From Polymorphobacter sp. (GTDB taxonomy: Bacteria > Pseudomonadota > Alphaproteobacteria > Sphingomonadales > Sphingomonadaceae), in NCBI RefSeq assembly GCF_025362435.1, contig NZ_JANYGL010000046.1, positions 1 through 41,880 on the forward strand: a stretch of DNA of 41,880 nucleotides. The letters run 5' to 3'. Every line of letters begins with the position of its first letter. The stretch's first letter is position 1. Shown piece after piece: positions 33,605-41,286 of this stretch. The notes below the pieces were generated by a model. It worked only from the letters and a program-made list of their open reading frames with translations, was not told the origin of the DNA and did no database searches. The position numbers and the translations under genes are program-made.

Positions 33605-34203
33605 TGCTGCTCGTCATCGAAACTGCGTTCGCGCTCTCGGTGGCGTTGCTCGACGATGACCGCATCGTCGCCGAGGAGCATCGCGAGGTCGGGCGCGGCC
33701 ACGCCGAGGCGCTGATGCCCGCCGTCGCCGCCGTCGTCGGCGGCGATCACGCGCGGATCGCCGGCATCATTGTCGACATCGGCCCCGGCAGTTTCACCGG
33801 CCTGCGGATCGGTATCGCTGCCGCCCGTGCGCTCGGGCTGGCGTGGGGCGTGCCGGTTACCGGGGTCGGCTCGCTCGCCCTGATCGCGGCTGCCGCGTTT
33901 GCCGCCCACCCGTTGCAGGCAGAAGTTACCGCGGTGGCCGATGCGGGGCGCGGGCAAGTCTATTGGCAGGCCTTCAATCGCGATTTTTCCGGACGGAGCG
34001 AAGCCGCGGCTGGCACTCCGGAGACGATGACCCTGCCGCTGAGGACTACGTGCGCCGGACCCGGCGCGACCCTCATCCCGGGAGCGACCTCCCTCGACCC
34101 TGCCCCGCCCCGCGCTGCGACCCTGCGCTACCTGCCGCGCGCCATGTGGTCGCTGCCCCCGGTGCCGCTTTACCTCCGCGCCCCGGACGCGATCGCGCCA
34201 TGA
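33604..34203 (+). CDS. tsaB: tRNA N6-threonylcarbamoyladenosine biosynthesis protein TsaB
   Basis: A 199-residue ASKHA-fold protein that partners TsaD and TsaE to make t6A at position 37 of ANN-decoding tRNAs. It begins [18 protein letters not shown], followed by GRGHAEALMPAVAAV and the signature VDIGPGSFTGLRIGIAAARALGLAWG. Like other TsaB proteins it lacks TsaD's metal-binding histidines. Length is slightly short compared with the usual 220-230. The start shares a base with the preceding stop, and the stop overlaps the rimI start (ATGA). Confidence 0.94.
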   Translation: MLLVIETAFALSVALLDDDRIVAEEHREVGRGHAEALMPAVAAVVGGDHARIAGIIVDIGPGSFTGLRIGIAAARALGLAWGVPVTGVGSLALIAAAAFAAHPLQAEVTAVADAGRGQVYWQAFNRDFSGRSEAAAGTPETMTLPLRTTCAGPGATLIPGATSLDPAPPRAATLRYLPRAMWSLPPVPLYLRAPDAIAP

Positions 34204-34667
34204 CCGCGACGCTGCGCCTTGCCGACGGCCGCGACATCGCGCCGGTCATGGCGGTGATGATCGCCGCATTTGATCCGCGCTACGGCGAGGCGTGGTCGGC
34301 GCCGCAGGTCCTCGGCTCGTTCGCCACCGGCATTGCCTGGGCACGCCTTGCCGAGGCCGACGGCGAGCCGGTCGGCTTCACGCTGTGCCGCCGTGTCGGA
34401 CCCGAAGCCGAACTATTGTTGATCGGCGTTCCGCCTGCGGCCCGCGGCAAAGGTTACGGTCGCGAGTTATTGAGCGCAGCGCGACGCGATGCCCAAATCC
34501 GCGGCGCCGACGCGCTATTCCTCGAAGTTCGCGAAGACAATAATCCTGCGCTCGGACTGTATCGGCGTGGTGGATTTGTCGCGATAGGGCGGCGGCGTGA
34601 CTATTATCGCGGCCCCGGCGACGTGAAATATGATGCCATCACCTTGCGTTGCGATTTAGCCGAATAA
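34200..34667 (+). CDS. rimI: GNAT N-acetyltransferase, RimI type
   Basis: A 155-residue acetyltransferase with the acetyl-CoA loop VPPAARGKGYGRELL and the C-terminal NNPALGLYRRGGFVAIGRRRDYY typical of RimI, which acetylates the N-terminal alanine of ribosomal protein S18. It overlaps the tsaB stop by 4 bp, as expected of the common tsaB-rimI pair. The family is broad, so the S18 target rests mainly on context. It is followed by an AT-rich 97-bp gap that contains the mucR promoter. Confidence 0.9.
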   Translation: MTATLRLADGRDIAPVMAVMIAAFDPRYGEAWSAPQVLGSFATGIAWARLAEADGEPVGFTLCRRVGPEAELLLIGVPPAARGKGYGRELLSAARRDAQIRGADALFLEVREDNNPALGLYRRGGFVAIGRRRDYYRGPGDVKYDAITLRCDLAE

Positions 34668-34706
34668 ATTAACTCTCTTGTAACGATCGATCGGCTTGTT
34701 AAAAAC

Positions 34707-34734
34707 TTGCATCGCCCTCATATGGCGCAATAAT
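34707..34734 (+). promoter_or_regulatory. AT-rich candidate promoter of the mucR gene
   Basis: TTGCAT (34707-34712), 16-bp spacer, AATAAT (34729-34734). The whole gap 34668-34764 is much more AT-rich than its surroundings and has several T-A steps, the kind of DNA that MucR/Ros proteins prefer, so autoregulation is plausible. Confidence 0.35.
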
Positions 34735-34764
34735 CATCCTCCACAAAGTGTTAAGGGCTTACCC

Positions 34765-35187
34765 ATGACCGACCCCCGCGCGGCGCACGCCGAACTGCTT
34801 TCGCTGACCGCCGATATCATCTCGTCGCATGTCGCCAACAACACTGTTGCGGTTTCGGATCTCGCTACCGCGATCAGCAGCGTCTATGCGTCACTCGCGG
34901 GCCTCGGGGGGCCTGAGCCGGTCGAAACCCCCAAGCTCGAGCCCGCCGTGTCGATCCGCGCGTCGGTCAAGCCCGACCACATCGTCTGCCTCGAAGACGG
35001 TAAGAAATTGAAAATGCTCAAGCGCCACCTGATGACGCGCTACGGCATGACCCCCGACACCTACCGCGCCAAGTGGTCGCTGCCTGCCGATTATCCCATG
35101 GTCGCCCCCGATTATGCCGCGCAGCGCCGGACGCTCGCGAAGAAGATCGGCCTCGGCACCAAGCGCAACGTCGCGCGCGCGCGCTGA
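34765..35187 (+). CDS. mucR: MucR/Ros-family transcriptional regulator with altered zinc-finger ligands
   Basis: A 140-residue regulator. The N-terminal helical part (residues 4-46) serves oligomerisation in the family, and the C-terminal part is the Ros-type finger with TRYGMTPDTYRAKWSLPADYPMVAPDYAAQR. At the Cys2-His2 positions it has C75, D78, H88 and Y93, with R92 at the neighbouring His position. Replacement of the second Cys by Asp is known in some family members; loss of the second His as well suggests weak or no zinc binding. MucR proteins bind AT-rich DNA and act on exopolysaccharide, motility and cell-cycle genes. ATG 34765 follows AAGGG at 7 bases. It has its own AT-rich promoter region and precedes fur. 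Confidence 0.94.
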   Translation: MTDPRAAHAELLSLTADIISSHVANNTVAVSDLATAISSVYASLAGLGGPEPVETPKLEPAVSIRASVKPDHIVCLEDGKKLKMLKRHLMTRYGMTPDTYRAKWSLPADYPMVAPDYAAQRRTLAKKIGLGTKRNVARAR

Positions 35188-35194
35188 GCACGGC

Positions 35195-35223
35195 TTGCCG
35201 CTGCGCCCCGGGGTTTCTAGGGT
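35195..35223 (+). promoter_or_regulatory. candidate promoter of the fur-plsC unit
   Basis: TTGCCG (35195-35200), 17-bp spacer, TAGGGT (35218-35223). The predicted start is near 35230, giving an 18-base leader with AGGA at 35235-35238 before the fur ATG at 35248. A CCCCGGGG palindrome lies in the spacer. Confidence 0.4.
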
Positions 35224-35247
35224 GCGGCGGCAACAGGACGTGACCCG

Positions 35248-35670
35248 ATGAGCGGCAGGATCGATATCGAGGCGTTGTGCGCGGCAAAGGGTCTGCGGAT
35301 CACAGAGCAGCGCCGGACGATCGCGCGCGTTGTGTCGGACGCGGTCGACCACCCCGATGTCGAGGAACTCCATCGCCGGTCGGCGGCGATCGATCCGGGC
35401 ATTTCGATCGCGACGGTGTACCGCACGGTCCGGTTGTTCGAGGAATACGGCATCCTCGAGCGCCATGATTTCCGCAACGGCCGCTCGCGCTACGAGGCGG
35501 CGGGCGAAGAGCATCACGACCATCTGATCGACATCGAGAGCGGCCAGGTCATTGAATTCCATGACGCCGAGCTCGAAGAGCTCCAGCGCAAAATCGCCGA
35601 GCGACTCGGTTTTCGGCTCGTCGATCACCGTATGGAACTCTACGGCGTGCCGGTCGCCAAGCCGACGTGA
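35248..35670 (+). CDS. fur: Fur family ferric-uptake regulator
   Basis: A 140-residue metalloregulator with the N-terminal winged helix (RITEQRRTIARVV... HPDVEELHRR... ISIATVYRTVRLFEEYGILERHDF) and the C-terminal dimerisation/metal domain (HHDHLIDIESGQVIEFHDAELEELQRKIAERLGF). The His cluster and Glu residues for the regulatory metal are present. The CxxC pair that holds structural zinc in E. coli Fur is D-I-E-S here, a loss I have seen in alphaproteobacterial Fur proteins. It should repress iron uptake genes, which may include TonB receptors. Its stop overlaps the GTG of plsC (GTGA). Confidence 0.94.
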   Translation: MSGRIDIEALCAAKGLRITEQRRTIARVVSDAVDHPDVEELHRRSAAIDPGISIATVYRTVRLFEEYGILERHDFRNGRSRYEAAGEEHHDHLIDIESGQVIEFHDAELEELQRKIAERLGFRLVDHRMELYGVPVAKPT

Positions 35671-36488
35671 AAACCCTCGCTGCGGGCGCGCCACGGGTTC
35701 GTCCGGTGCGTGGGCGTGGCTTTGGGCGGACGCGGGCGTTTGCCGGGATCGGCGCGGCGGCGGCGGCGCTGGTGCCGTTCGAACTGGCTATGCGGCGGAT
35801 TTCGCCCAAGAACCGCCCGCGAGTGCCGTGGCTGTTCCATCGCGCTTTGGCCCACTCACTAGGGATCAATGTCGTCGTACATGGGCGGCAAGAGCGGCGC
35901 GACGGGGTGCTTTATGTGGCTAACCATCTAAGCTGGGCTGATATTCCTGTGATGGGAAGCAATATCCTTGCGGCCTTCGTGGCGAAGTCGGAGGTTGCCG
36001 GCTACGGCCCGGTTGGCTGGCTGTCGACGCTGAGCCGGACAGTCTATGTCGAGCGTGATCGCCGCCAAAAGACCGCTGCCGCACGAAATGCCATTGTCGA
36101 GCGCCTCGCGGCGGGGGAGAACGTCATTCTGTTCCCCGAAGGGACCAATAGCGACGGGGTCACGGTACTGCCGTTCAAGTCGGCGTTATTTGCCGCGATC
36201 GAGGGACCGGGATGCGAGGACTTCATCATCCAGCCGGTTGCCATCGCTTATACTCGGCTCAACGGCATCCCGATCACGCGCGAGCGGCTGCCCGATATCG
36301 CGTGGATCGGCGACACCGCGCTGGCGCCGCATATGCTGAGCTTCATGTCGCTCGGTAAGGTACGGGCGGAGCTACGTTTTTTCCCCGCAGTGCGGGTCAC
36401 CGACTTCGCCGATCGCAAGGCACTGGCACTGCATTGCCACCAGGTCATCGCCGACGGTTATCGCAAGATGATGCGCGGCGAGGCCTGA
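35667..36488 (+). CDS. plsC: 1-acyl-sn-glycerol-3-phosphate acyltransferase
   Basis: A 273-residue membrane-bound acyltransferase making phosphatidic acid. The catalytic HX4D is H87-D92 in NHLSWAD, and the substrate-binding FPEGT is at 156-160, followed by VLPFKSALF. A hydrophobic segment near residues 26-41 probably anchors it to the inner membrane. The GTG start overlaps the fur stop, so the two genes are coupled. It ends before a strong hairpin at 36540-36565. Confidence 0.93.
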   Translation: MKTLAAGAPRVRPVRGRGFGRTRAFAGIGAAAAALVPFELAMRRISPKNRPRVPWLFHRALAHSLGINVVVHGRQERRDGVLYVANHLSWADIPVMGSNILAAFVAKSEVAGYGPVGWLSTLSRTVYVERDRRQKTAAARNAIVERLAAGENVILFPEGTNSDGVTVLPFKSALFAAIEGPGCEDFIIQPVAIAYTRLNGIPITRERLPDIAWIGDTALAPHMLSFMSLGKVRAELRFFPAVRVTDFADRKALALHCHQVIADGYRKMMRGEA

Positions 36489-36539
36489 CCGGCCCGGTCG
36501 CACACCGTCCGCACGTCGACCACACGCTTTCCGCGCCGA

Positions 36540-36565
36540 GGCGACGCGCTATCGCGCGCGTCGCC
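36540..36565. terminator. hairpin between convergent plsC and DUF4136 genes
   Basis: A perfect 10-bp stem, GGCGACGCGC paired with GCGCGTCGCC, with the 6-base loop TATCGC. No U-tract follows on either strand. It lies in the 85-bp gap between convergent genes, so a bidirectional terminator role is likely. Confidence 0.6.
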
Positions 36566-36573
36566 CGGGCGAA

Positions 36574-37281
36574 TTATCCGGCGTGCTTCGACGTATCGAC
36601 GCGCACCTTGACCGTCTGCCCCGAGTTGCCGGGGAAGTTGGTGAACATCGCGGCGATCAGGTTCGGCACCAGCTTGGTCAGGTCGTTCGTCGTCGCGACG
36701 GTCTCGGCGCGGCCCTCAAAGACGCTGACGTTGTCGGCGACGCGGTTGATCCGCATGTCGACGTAGCTGTTGTACTGGGTCACCGAGTAGACCTCGGGGC
36801 CGTAGCCGTAGCCACCGAAGCCGCCATAACCGCCGAAGCCGCCATAACCGAAGCCGCCGAAACCGCCACCGTAACCGAAGCCGCCATAGCCGCGACGACC
36901 GAAGCCGCCGTAGCCGAAGCCACCGTACGGGCCGAAGCCGCCGTAACCGTAGCCGAAGCCCGGGGTCGACTCGATGCGCTCGCGCGGCATGCCGACGGCG
37001 TAGTCGAAGTTGACGACCAGCGTCGCTGCGCGCGGGTCGGCGGCGGGACGGTAGCCGACTGCCTCAAGGCGCTGGGTGACGAGATTGGCATAGGTTGCGA
37101 ACTCGAGCCCGCCGGCCTTGCGCGCGTCACGCGACTGGATGGTGAAAGTCTGGCCCGACGGCGCCGGAAGCTGCTGGAAACGCGCGACCCGCGCCTCGAA
37201 CGGCTCGGCGCAGGCCCCGACAAGGGTCAGCGCAATCAGCGGTGACAGAGTGGCAAAGCGCAAAGGAGCGGTGAAACGCAT
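36574..37281 (-). CDS. DUF4136 lipoprotein with a long glycine/tyrosine/phenylalanine-rich insert
   Basis: A 235-residue protein with a lipoprotein signal (LTLVGAC, lipid-anchored C24) and a DUF4136 domain split by a low-complexity insert at residues 108-161 made of GFGYGG/GGYGG repeats. The part after it (VYSVTQYNSYVDMRINRVADNVSVFEGRAETVATTNDLTKLVPNLIAAMFTNFPGNSG) is the usual DUF4136 C-terminal half. ATG 37281 is supported by GAGGG about 8 bases upstream; the longer frame has no signal peptide at its start. The function is unknown; related proteins are outer-membrane or periplasmic. It stands alone, convergent with plsC. Confidence 0.88.
   Translation of the reverse strand: MRFTAPLRFATLSPLIALTLVGACAEPFEARVARFQQLPAPSGQTFTIQSRDARKAGGLEFATYANLVTQRLEAVGYRPAADPRAATLVVNFDYAVGMPRERIESTPGFGYGYGGFGPYGGFGYGGFGRRGYGGFGYGGGFGGFGYGGFGGYGGFGGYGYGPEVYSVTQYNSYVDMRINRVADNVSVFEGRAETVATTNDLTKLVPNLIAAMFTNFPGNSGQTVKVRVDTSKHAG
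36799..36960 (-). repeat. low-complexity repeat coding the Gly/Tyr/Phe-rich insert
   Basis: Irregular tandem units of 9-18 bp, on the plus strand mostly variants of CCGCCATAACCGCCGAAG, translate to GFGYGG, GGYGG and GGFGG. The unit lengths are multiples of three, so expansions or losses would keep the reading frame. Confidence 0.85.
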
Positions 37282-37589
37282 GGGGCTACCCTCGAGACGA
37301 ATGATGAACCGTTCGTAATCCGCGACCGGTGAACAAGCAGTGAACCCAGATACGTTGCCCGGGGTTCCCGTCCCTCGCAAGTGGGGGCGCGGTGAGGGTT
37401 TGCCAAGCGGATCAAAGAATTGTGCAGGGGCTAGGGGATGCGGGAAGCGCGCGATCAAAAATCGAAGCTAGCCGCTTCAGTCCCTACAATCGGACATCAT
37501 CCCCGCGGGGATGCCGGTCCGGTAAGTGTGGTCTGTAGTTGAGCATGCTTAGTTACGAAGCAGCTCAAACTGTGACAATGCTCTCGCCT
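37282..37589. other. 308-bp gap without a gene; contains a perfect 16-bp palindrome
   Basis: No coding region or RNA gene is recognisable between the DUF4136 gene start and the trpS stop. A perfect palindrome CATCCCCGCGGGGATG lies at 37498-37513. The left part should hold the promoter of the DUF4136 gene, but I see no convincing hexamers. The right part is unusually AT-rich next to trpS. Confidence 0.5.
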
Positions 37590-38615
37590 CTACCGCAAAA
37601 ATCCTACCGCTTCATACACTTGCGCCAGCACCGGCTCCGCGATCGCCCGCGCCCGTGCCGCCCCGTCGCGCAGCACCGCGTCCAAATGCCCCGGGTCGGC
37701 AATCAGGCGGACATACTCGGCATTGATCGGCGCGAGCTTCGCCACCGTGAGGTCCGCCAGCGCAGGCTTGAATGCGCCGAAGCCCTTGCCGCCGAACTCG
37801 GCCAGCACCGCGTCGACGCTCGTCCCCGCCAGCGCCGCGTAGATGCCGACGAGGTTGCGCGCCTCGGGACGGTCGGCGAGCCCGGCGGCGGTGTCGGGGA
37901 GGACGTCGGCGTCGGACTTGGCGCGCTTGATCTTGGCGACGATCGCCTCGGCGGTGTCGGTCAGGTCGATCCGGCTGGCGTCGGACGGGTCTGACTTCGA
38001 CATCTTGGCAGTGCCGTCGCGCAAGGACATTATGCGCGCGACGCCGACTCCCTCCGCGCCGCCGATCACCGGCAGCGGCGGCACGAGCAGTCCCTCGCCG
38101 TAGGTTGCGTTGAATTTGATCGCGATGTCGCGGGCGAGTTCGAGGTGCTGCTTCTGGTCGTCGCCGACGGGAACGTGGCTCGCGCGGTAGCCGAGGATGT
38201 CGGCGGCTTGGAGGACAGGGTAGACGTACAGCCCGACGCTCGGCCCCTCGGCGTCCTTGCCGCGCTTTTCCTTGAACTGGATCATGCGATCGAGCCAGCC
38301 GGTGCGGGCGATGCTCATCAGTACCCAGGCGAGCTCGGCGTGGACCGCGACCGCGCTCTGGGCGAACAGGATCGTCCGCGCCGGGTCGACCCCGGCGGCA
38401 AGGATGCCCGCCGCCATCGACCGCGTCGCGTTGGCCAGCCCGCCGGCGTCGTGCGGCATCGTGATCGCGTGGAGGTCGACGATCGAATAGATGCACTCGT
38501 ACGCCGGGTGCCCGCCGGTGCCGTCCTGCATCGCCACCCAGTTGCGCAACGCGCCGAGGTAGTTGCCGAGGTGGAGGTTGCCGGTCGGCTGGATGCCGGA
38601 AAAGACGCGGTTCAT
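37590..38615 (-). CDS. trpS: tryptophanyl-tRNA synthetase
   Basis: A 341-residue class I synthetase that charges tRNA-Trp. The HIGH-like motif is HLGN at 15-18 in [13 protein letters not shown], and KMSKS is at 204-208. Intervening segments [32 protein letters not shown] and MIQFKEK are characteristic. ATG 38615 gives the usual N-terminus ([10 protein letters not shown]); the frame continues upstream into the palindromic repeat and is not coding there. It lies downstream of murJ in the same direction, 216 bp away, so it may share a transcript with it or have its own promoter near the repeat. Confidence 0.97.
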   Translation of the reverse strand: MNRVFSGIQPTGNLHLGNYLGALRNWVAMQDGTGGHPAYECIYSIVDLHAITMPHDAGGLANATRSMAAGILAAGVDPARTILFAQSAVAVHAELAWVLMSIARTGWLDRMIQFKEKRGKDAEGPSVGLYVYPVLQAADILGYRASHVPVGDDQKQHLELARDIAIKFNATYGEGLLVPPLPVIGGAEGVGVARIMSLRDGTAKMSKSDPSDASRIDLTDTAEAIVAKIKRAKSDADVLPDTAAGLADRPEARNLVGIYAALAGTSVDAVLAEFGGKGFGAFKPALADLTVAKLAPINAEYVRLIADPGHLDAVLRDGAARARAIAEPVLAQVYEAVGFLR

Positions 38616-38725
38616 TTGGGGCCTTCGCGAGGGTGACGCGCGCCTTCTACCTGCTCGCTTCCTTTGCGCGAAGGGGGGTGTGATTGTGGTGGGGCGGGCG
38701 GGTCGCGCTCGACTCCAACTCTCGG

Positions 38726-38798
38726 TGTCATCCCGGCGAAGGCCGGGACCCATGATCACTGCCTGTGACCTTGGGTCCCGGCCTTCGCCGGGATGACA
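38726..38798. repeat. dispersed palindromic (REP-like) element, copy 2
   Basis: Inverted arms 38726-38757 and 38767-38798 (32 bp each, differing only near the loop) around a 9-bp loop. The arms begin TGTCATCCCGGCGAAGGCCG, the same sequence as copy 1 at 8209-8286 apart from single changes. It lies between murJ and trpS, 34 bp after the murJ stop, where it could end or attenuate the murJ transcript. Confidence 0.93.
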
Positions 38799-38831
38799 AT
38801 CAAGACTGGTGGCTGCCGAGCCTTCGCAAAG

Positions 38832-40406
38832 CTAACGCCGACGCAGCTGGCTCTTGAGATCCGCAACCGAGAAGGCGCGGAGCAAATACGCCGCCGCGAC
38901 ATACGCAACCGCTCCGCCCACGATCAGCAACGCCAGCGCAACCCCCCGTTCGATGAGGCTCCCGGTCATCCACGGCGCAACGAGGCGGTCGGCGACGAGC
39001 AGCACCGCCGCCATGACGCCGCTCGCGGCGACGAGGCGCCACGCGTTCTTGCGCAGGCGGTGGTCGACGCTGAAATGGCGGCGGCGGTGGAGGGTGAGGT
39101 ACAGCAGCCCGGCGTTGACCCACGCCGCCAGCGCGGTCGACAGCGCTATCCCGAGGATCCCGAGCGGCCAGATCAGCGCGACGTTGCCGACGAGGTTGAC
39201 CAGCATCGACGTGACCGCGATCCGCACCGGCGTCTTGGTGTCCGACCGCGCGTAGAACCCCGGGGTCAGGACCTTGATCAGGACATACGCCGGGAGCCCG
39301 AGCGAGAAAGTCGCGAGCGCCCCGGCGGTGGCGACCGAGTCGGTGGCATTGAAGCGCCCGTGTTCGAGCAGGGTGTGGATGATCGGCCCGGCGCTGACGA
39401 CGAGCGCCGCGGCGGCGGGCAGGGTCAGCAACAGCACCAACTCGATCGCGCGGTTCTGCGTATGCATCGCCTGCGCTTCGAGGCCACCGGCGAGCTGACG
39501 CGACAGCGTCGGCAGCAGGACGGTGCCGATGCCGATGCCGATCAACCCGAGCGGGAGCTGGTTGAGCCGATCGGCGTAATACAGATAGCTGATCGCGCCC
39601 TCGCCGAGGAAGCGCGCGGCGAGCGCGGTCGAGATCAGCAGGTTGAACTGGACCGCCCCCGAGCCGAGCGCGGCGGGGCCGATCACCCGGAGCAGCGCGC
39701 GGACCGGAGGGGTGAGGCGGGGCCACGTCAGCCGCAGGTTGATCCCGGCGCGGTGGCACGCCCACAGCAGCCAGACGAACTGGAGGATGCCCGCGACCGT
39801 CACCGCCGCCGACTGGACCCGCGCGCTTTCGACCGGGGTCGCGCCGTGGAACAGCGTCAGCCCGGCGATCAGCGCGAGGTTGAGCAGGATCGGCGCGGCG
39901 GCGTTGACCCAGAAGCGCCCGATCGAATTGAGGATGCCGCCGAGCAGCGAGACGAGGCTGATGAGCAGCAGGTAGGGAAAGGTGATCCGGGTGAACTCGA
40001 CCGCGAGGCGGTACTTCTCGGGACTGGCGTCGGGGAAGCCGCCGGTCATCGCCCACACCACCGGCCCGGCGAGGCCGACCATCAGGATGGTGAAGACCGC
40101 GAGGACCGGGAGCAGGACCGACAACACCTGTTCCGCAAAGACCCGCCCGGCGTCGAGGTCGCCGCCGGTGCCGTCGCCGCGCCCGGGGCCTAGCGTGCGG
40201 CTGAACATCGGCACGAAGGCGGCGGAGAAGGCTCCTTCGGCGAACAGCGCGCGGAACAGGTTGGGCAGGCGAAAGGCGATGAGGAAGCAGTCGGAGGCGA
40301 GGCCGGCGCCGACGAAGCGCGCGAACAGGACGTCGCGGGCGAAGCCGAGGACGCGGCTGACGAGGGTGAGGCCGCCGATCGTGCCGGTGGCGCGGACGAG
40401 GTTCAT
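38832..40406 (-). CDS. murJ: lipid II flippase MurJ
   Basis: A 524-residue inner-membrane protein with about 14 hydrophobic helices that flips lipid II for peptidoglycan synthesis (MOP superfamily). The N-terminus LVRATGTIGGLTLVSRVLGFARDVLFARFVG and the segment RLPNLFRALFAEGAFSAAFVPMF are family hallmarks and contain the arginines of the central cavity. A polar loop GRGDGTGGDLDAG follows helix 2-3. It ends before the palindromic repeat. Upstream, hairpins separate it from secB. Confidence 0.97.
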   Translation of the reverse strand: MNLVRATGTIGGLTLVSRVLGFARDVLFARFVGAGLASDCFLIAFRLPNLFRALFAEGAFSAAFVPMFSRTLGPGRGDGTGGDLDAGRVFAEQVLSVLLPVLAVFTILMVGLAGPVVWAMTGGFPDASPEKYRLAVEFTRITFPYLLLISLVSLLGGILNSIGRFWVNAAAPILLNLALIAGLTLFHGATPVESARVQSAAVTVAGILQFVWLLWACHRAGINLRLTWPRLTPPVRALLRVIGPAALGSGAVQFNLLISTALAARFLGEGAISYLYYADRLNQLPLGLIGIGIGTVLLPTLSRQLAGGLEAQAMHTQNRAIELVLLLTLPAAAALVVSAGPIIHTLLEHGRFNATDSVATAGALATFSLGLPAYVLIKVLTPGFYARSDTKTPVRIAVTSMLVNLVGNVALIWPLGILGIALSTALAAWVNAGLLYLTLHRRRHFSVDHRLRKNAWRLVAASGVMAAVLLVADRLVAPWMTGSLIERGVALALLIVGGAVAYVAAAYLLRAFSVADLKSQLRRR

Positions 40407-40462
40407 AGCGTGGCAGGCGTGTGGGGTGCGCGATGGCCGATTGAAAGTCCGAACAAATGCGT

Positions 40463-40580
40463 CGCGGCAAAGCCGCGCCGTCGGACGGGCTCGGCGGAAG
40501 TGTTCCGCCGCCCCGCCGTCCGGGTCGGCGCGAGTCCGCCGGCTGCTAGCGAACGCAAGGGCGTTCGCTTCGCTGCCGGC
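40463..40580 (-). terminator. cluster of hairpins between secB and murJ
   Basis: In the 188-bp gap there are three perfect stem-loops: CGCGGC/GCCGCG (40463-40477), CGGCGGAA/TTCCGCCG (40492-40510) and GCGAACGC-AAGG-GCGTTCGC (40549-40568). The last is enclosed by outer arms GCCGGC (40538-40543 and 40575-40580). It begins 14 bp after the secB stop on the minus strand and lacks a U-tract. The likely role is termination or 3'-end protection of secB mRNA. Confidence 0.55.
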
Positions 40581-40594
40581 TGGCCGCGCCTTGC

Positions 40595-41116
40595 TTACGC
40601 ATTCCCCATCGCGGGTGCACCGGCACCCTCGGCGAGCTGCGCCTGCTGCGCCATGTACAGCGAGCCGAAGTCGATCGGCTCGAGCAGCAGCGGCGGAAAG
40701 CCGCCGTCGCGGGTCGCGTCGGCGACGATGCGGCGGGCGAACGGGAACAGGATGCGCGGTGCCTCGACCACGAGGAACGGCTCGAGCGCCTCCTCGGGAA
40801 GGTTGCGGATCGCGAACAGCCCGCCGTACAGCAGGTCGACGACGAACGCGGTCTGGTCGTTATTGTACGCGCGCGCCTCGATCTTGAGCTCGACCTCGTA
40901 CAGGTCGTCGCCGGCGCGGCGGGCGTTGACGTTGACGTTGATTTCGATTCGCGGCTGCGTCTCCATCTGGAGCGACGCCGGCGCGTTCGGGTTCTCGAAC
41001 GACATGTCTTTGGTATACTGGGTCAGGATGCTGACCTGCGGCTGCGTCAGCGTCGCGGTGTCGACACCGTTGCCGCTGTTCATCGCGCCCATGCCGTCGT
41101 CGGTCTCGTCGACCAT
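40595..41116 (-). CDS. secB: protein-export chaperone SecB
   Basis: A 173-residue homotetrameric chaperone that keeps preproteins unfolded for SecA. The segments VSILTQYTKDMSFENPNAP, RIEINVNVNARRAG, YEVELKIEARA and ILFPFARRIVADATRDGGFPPLLLEPIDF are diagnostic. ATG 41116 gives a short acidic N-terminal extension (MVDETDD...) typical of alphaproteobacterial forms; the longer frame has no support. It is transcribed divergently from the Tim44-like gene. Confidence 0.97.
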   Translation of the reverse strand: MVDETDDGMGAMNSGNGVDTATLTQPQVSILTQYTKDMSFENPNAPASLQMETQPRIEINVNVNARRAGDDLYEVELKIEARAYNNDQTAFVVDLLYGGLFAIRNLPEEALEPFLVVEAPRILFPFARRIVADATRDGGFPPLLLEPIDFGSLYMAQQAQLAEGAGAPAMGNA

Positions 41117-41151
41117 GTCTTGTCTCTCATCTGGGAAAAAGCCAGACCGAC

Positions 41152-41180
41152 CCGCTATCAGGCACCAACCGGGCACGCAA
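41152..41180 (-). promoter_or_regulatory. candidate secB promoter
   Basis: On the minus strand TTGCGT (41175-41180) and TAGCGG (41152-41157) are separated by 17 bp, with the start expected about 30 bp before the secB ATG. It is arranged back to back with a rightward promoter at 41196-41223. Confidence 0.4.
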
Positions 41181-41195
41181 GCGTTGGCAGGGCTG

Positions 41196-41223
41196 TTGCA
41201 CCGCGGTCGCGTGCACCTATGTC
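41196..41223 (+). promoter_or_regulatory. candidate promoter of the Tim44-like gene
   Basis: TTGCAC (41196-41201), 16-bp spacer, TATGTC (41218-41223). The leader would be about 55 bases and contains AGAGGCGA before the ATG at 41287. Confidence 0.4.
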
Positions 41224-41286
41224 ACACCGATGGACCGGCGCGCCGTGCGTTGCTATGGTTCGGTACGTTACCAGAGGCGAAGACCA

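Noticed and set aside
36799-36960. CRISPR array
   Set aside because: The repeats are short, irregular, in frame and inside a coding sequence, without uniform spacers.
37282-37589. tRNA or small RNA gene in the gap before trpS
   Set aside because: No cloverleaf or clear promoter-terminator pair could be found by eye.
38793-40193. 466-codon plus-strand frame opposite murJ
   Set aside because: Arg/Asp/Gln-rich shadow; murJ on the minus strand has all family features.
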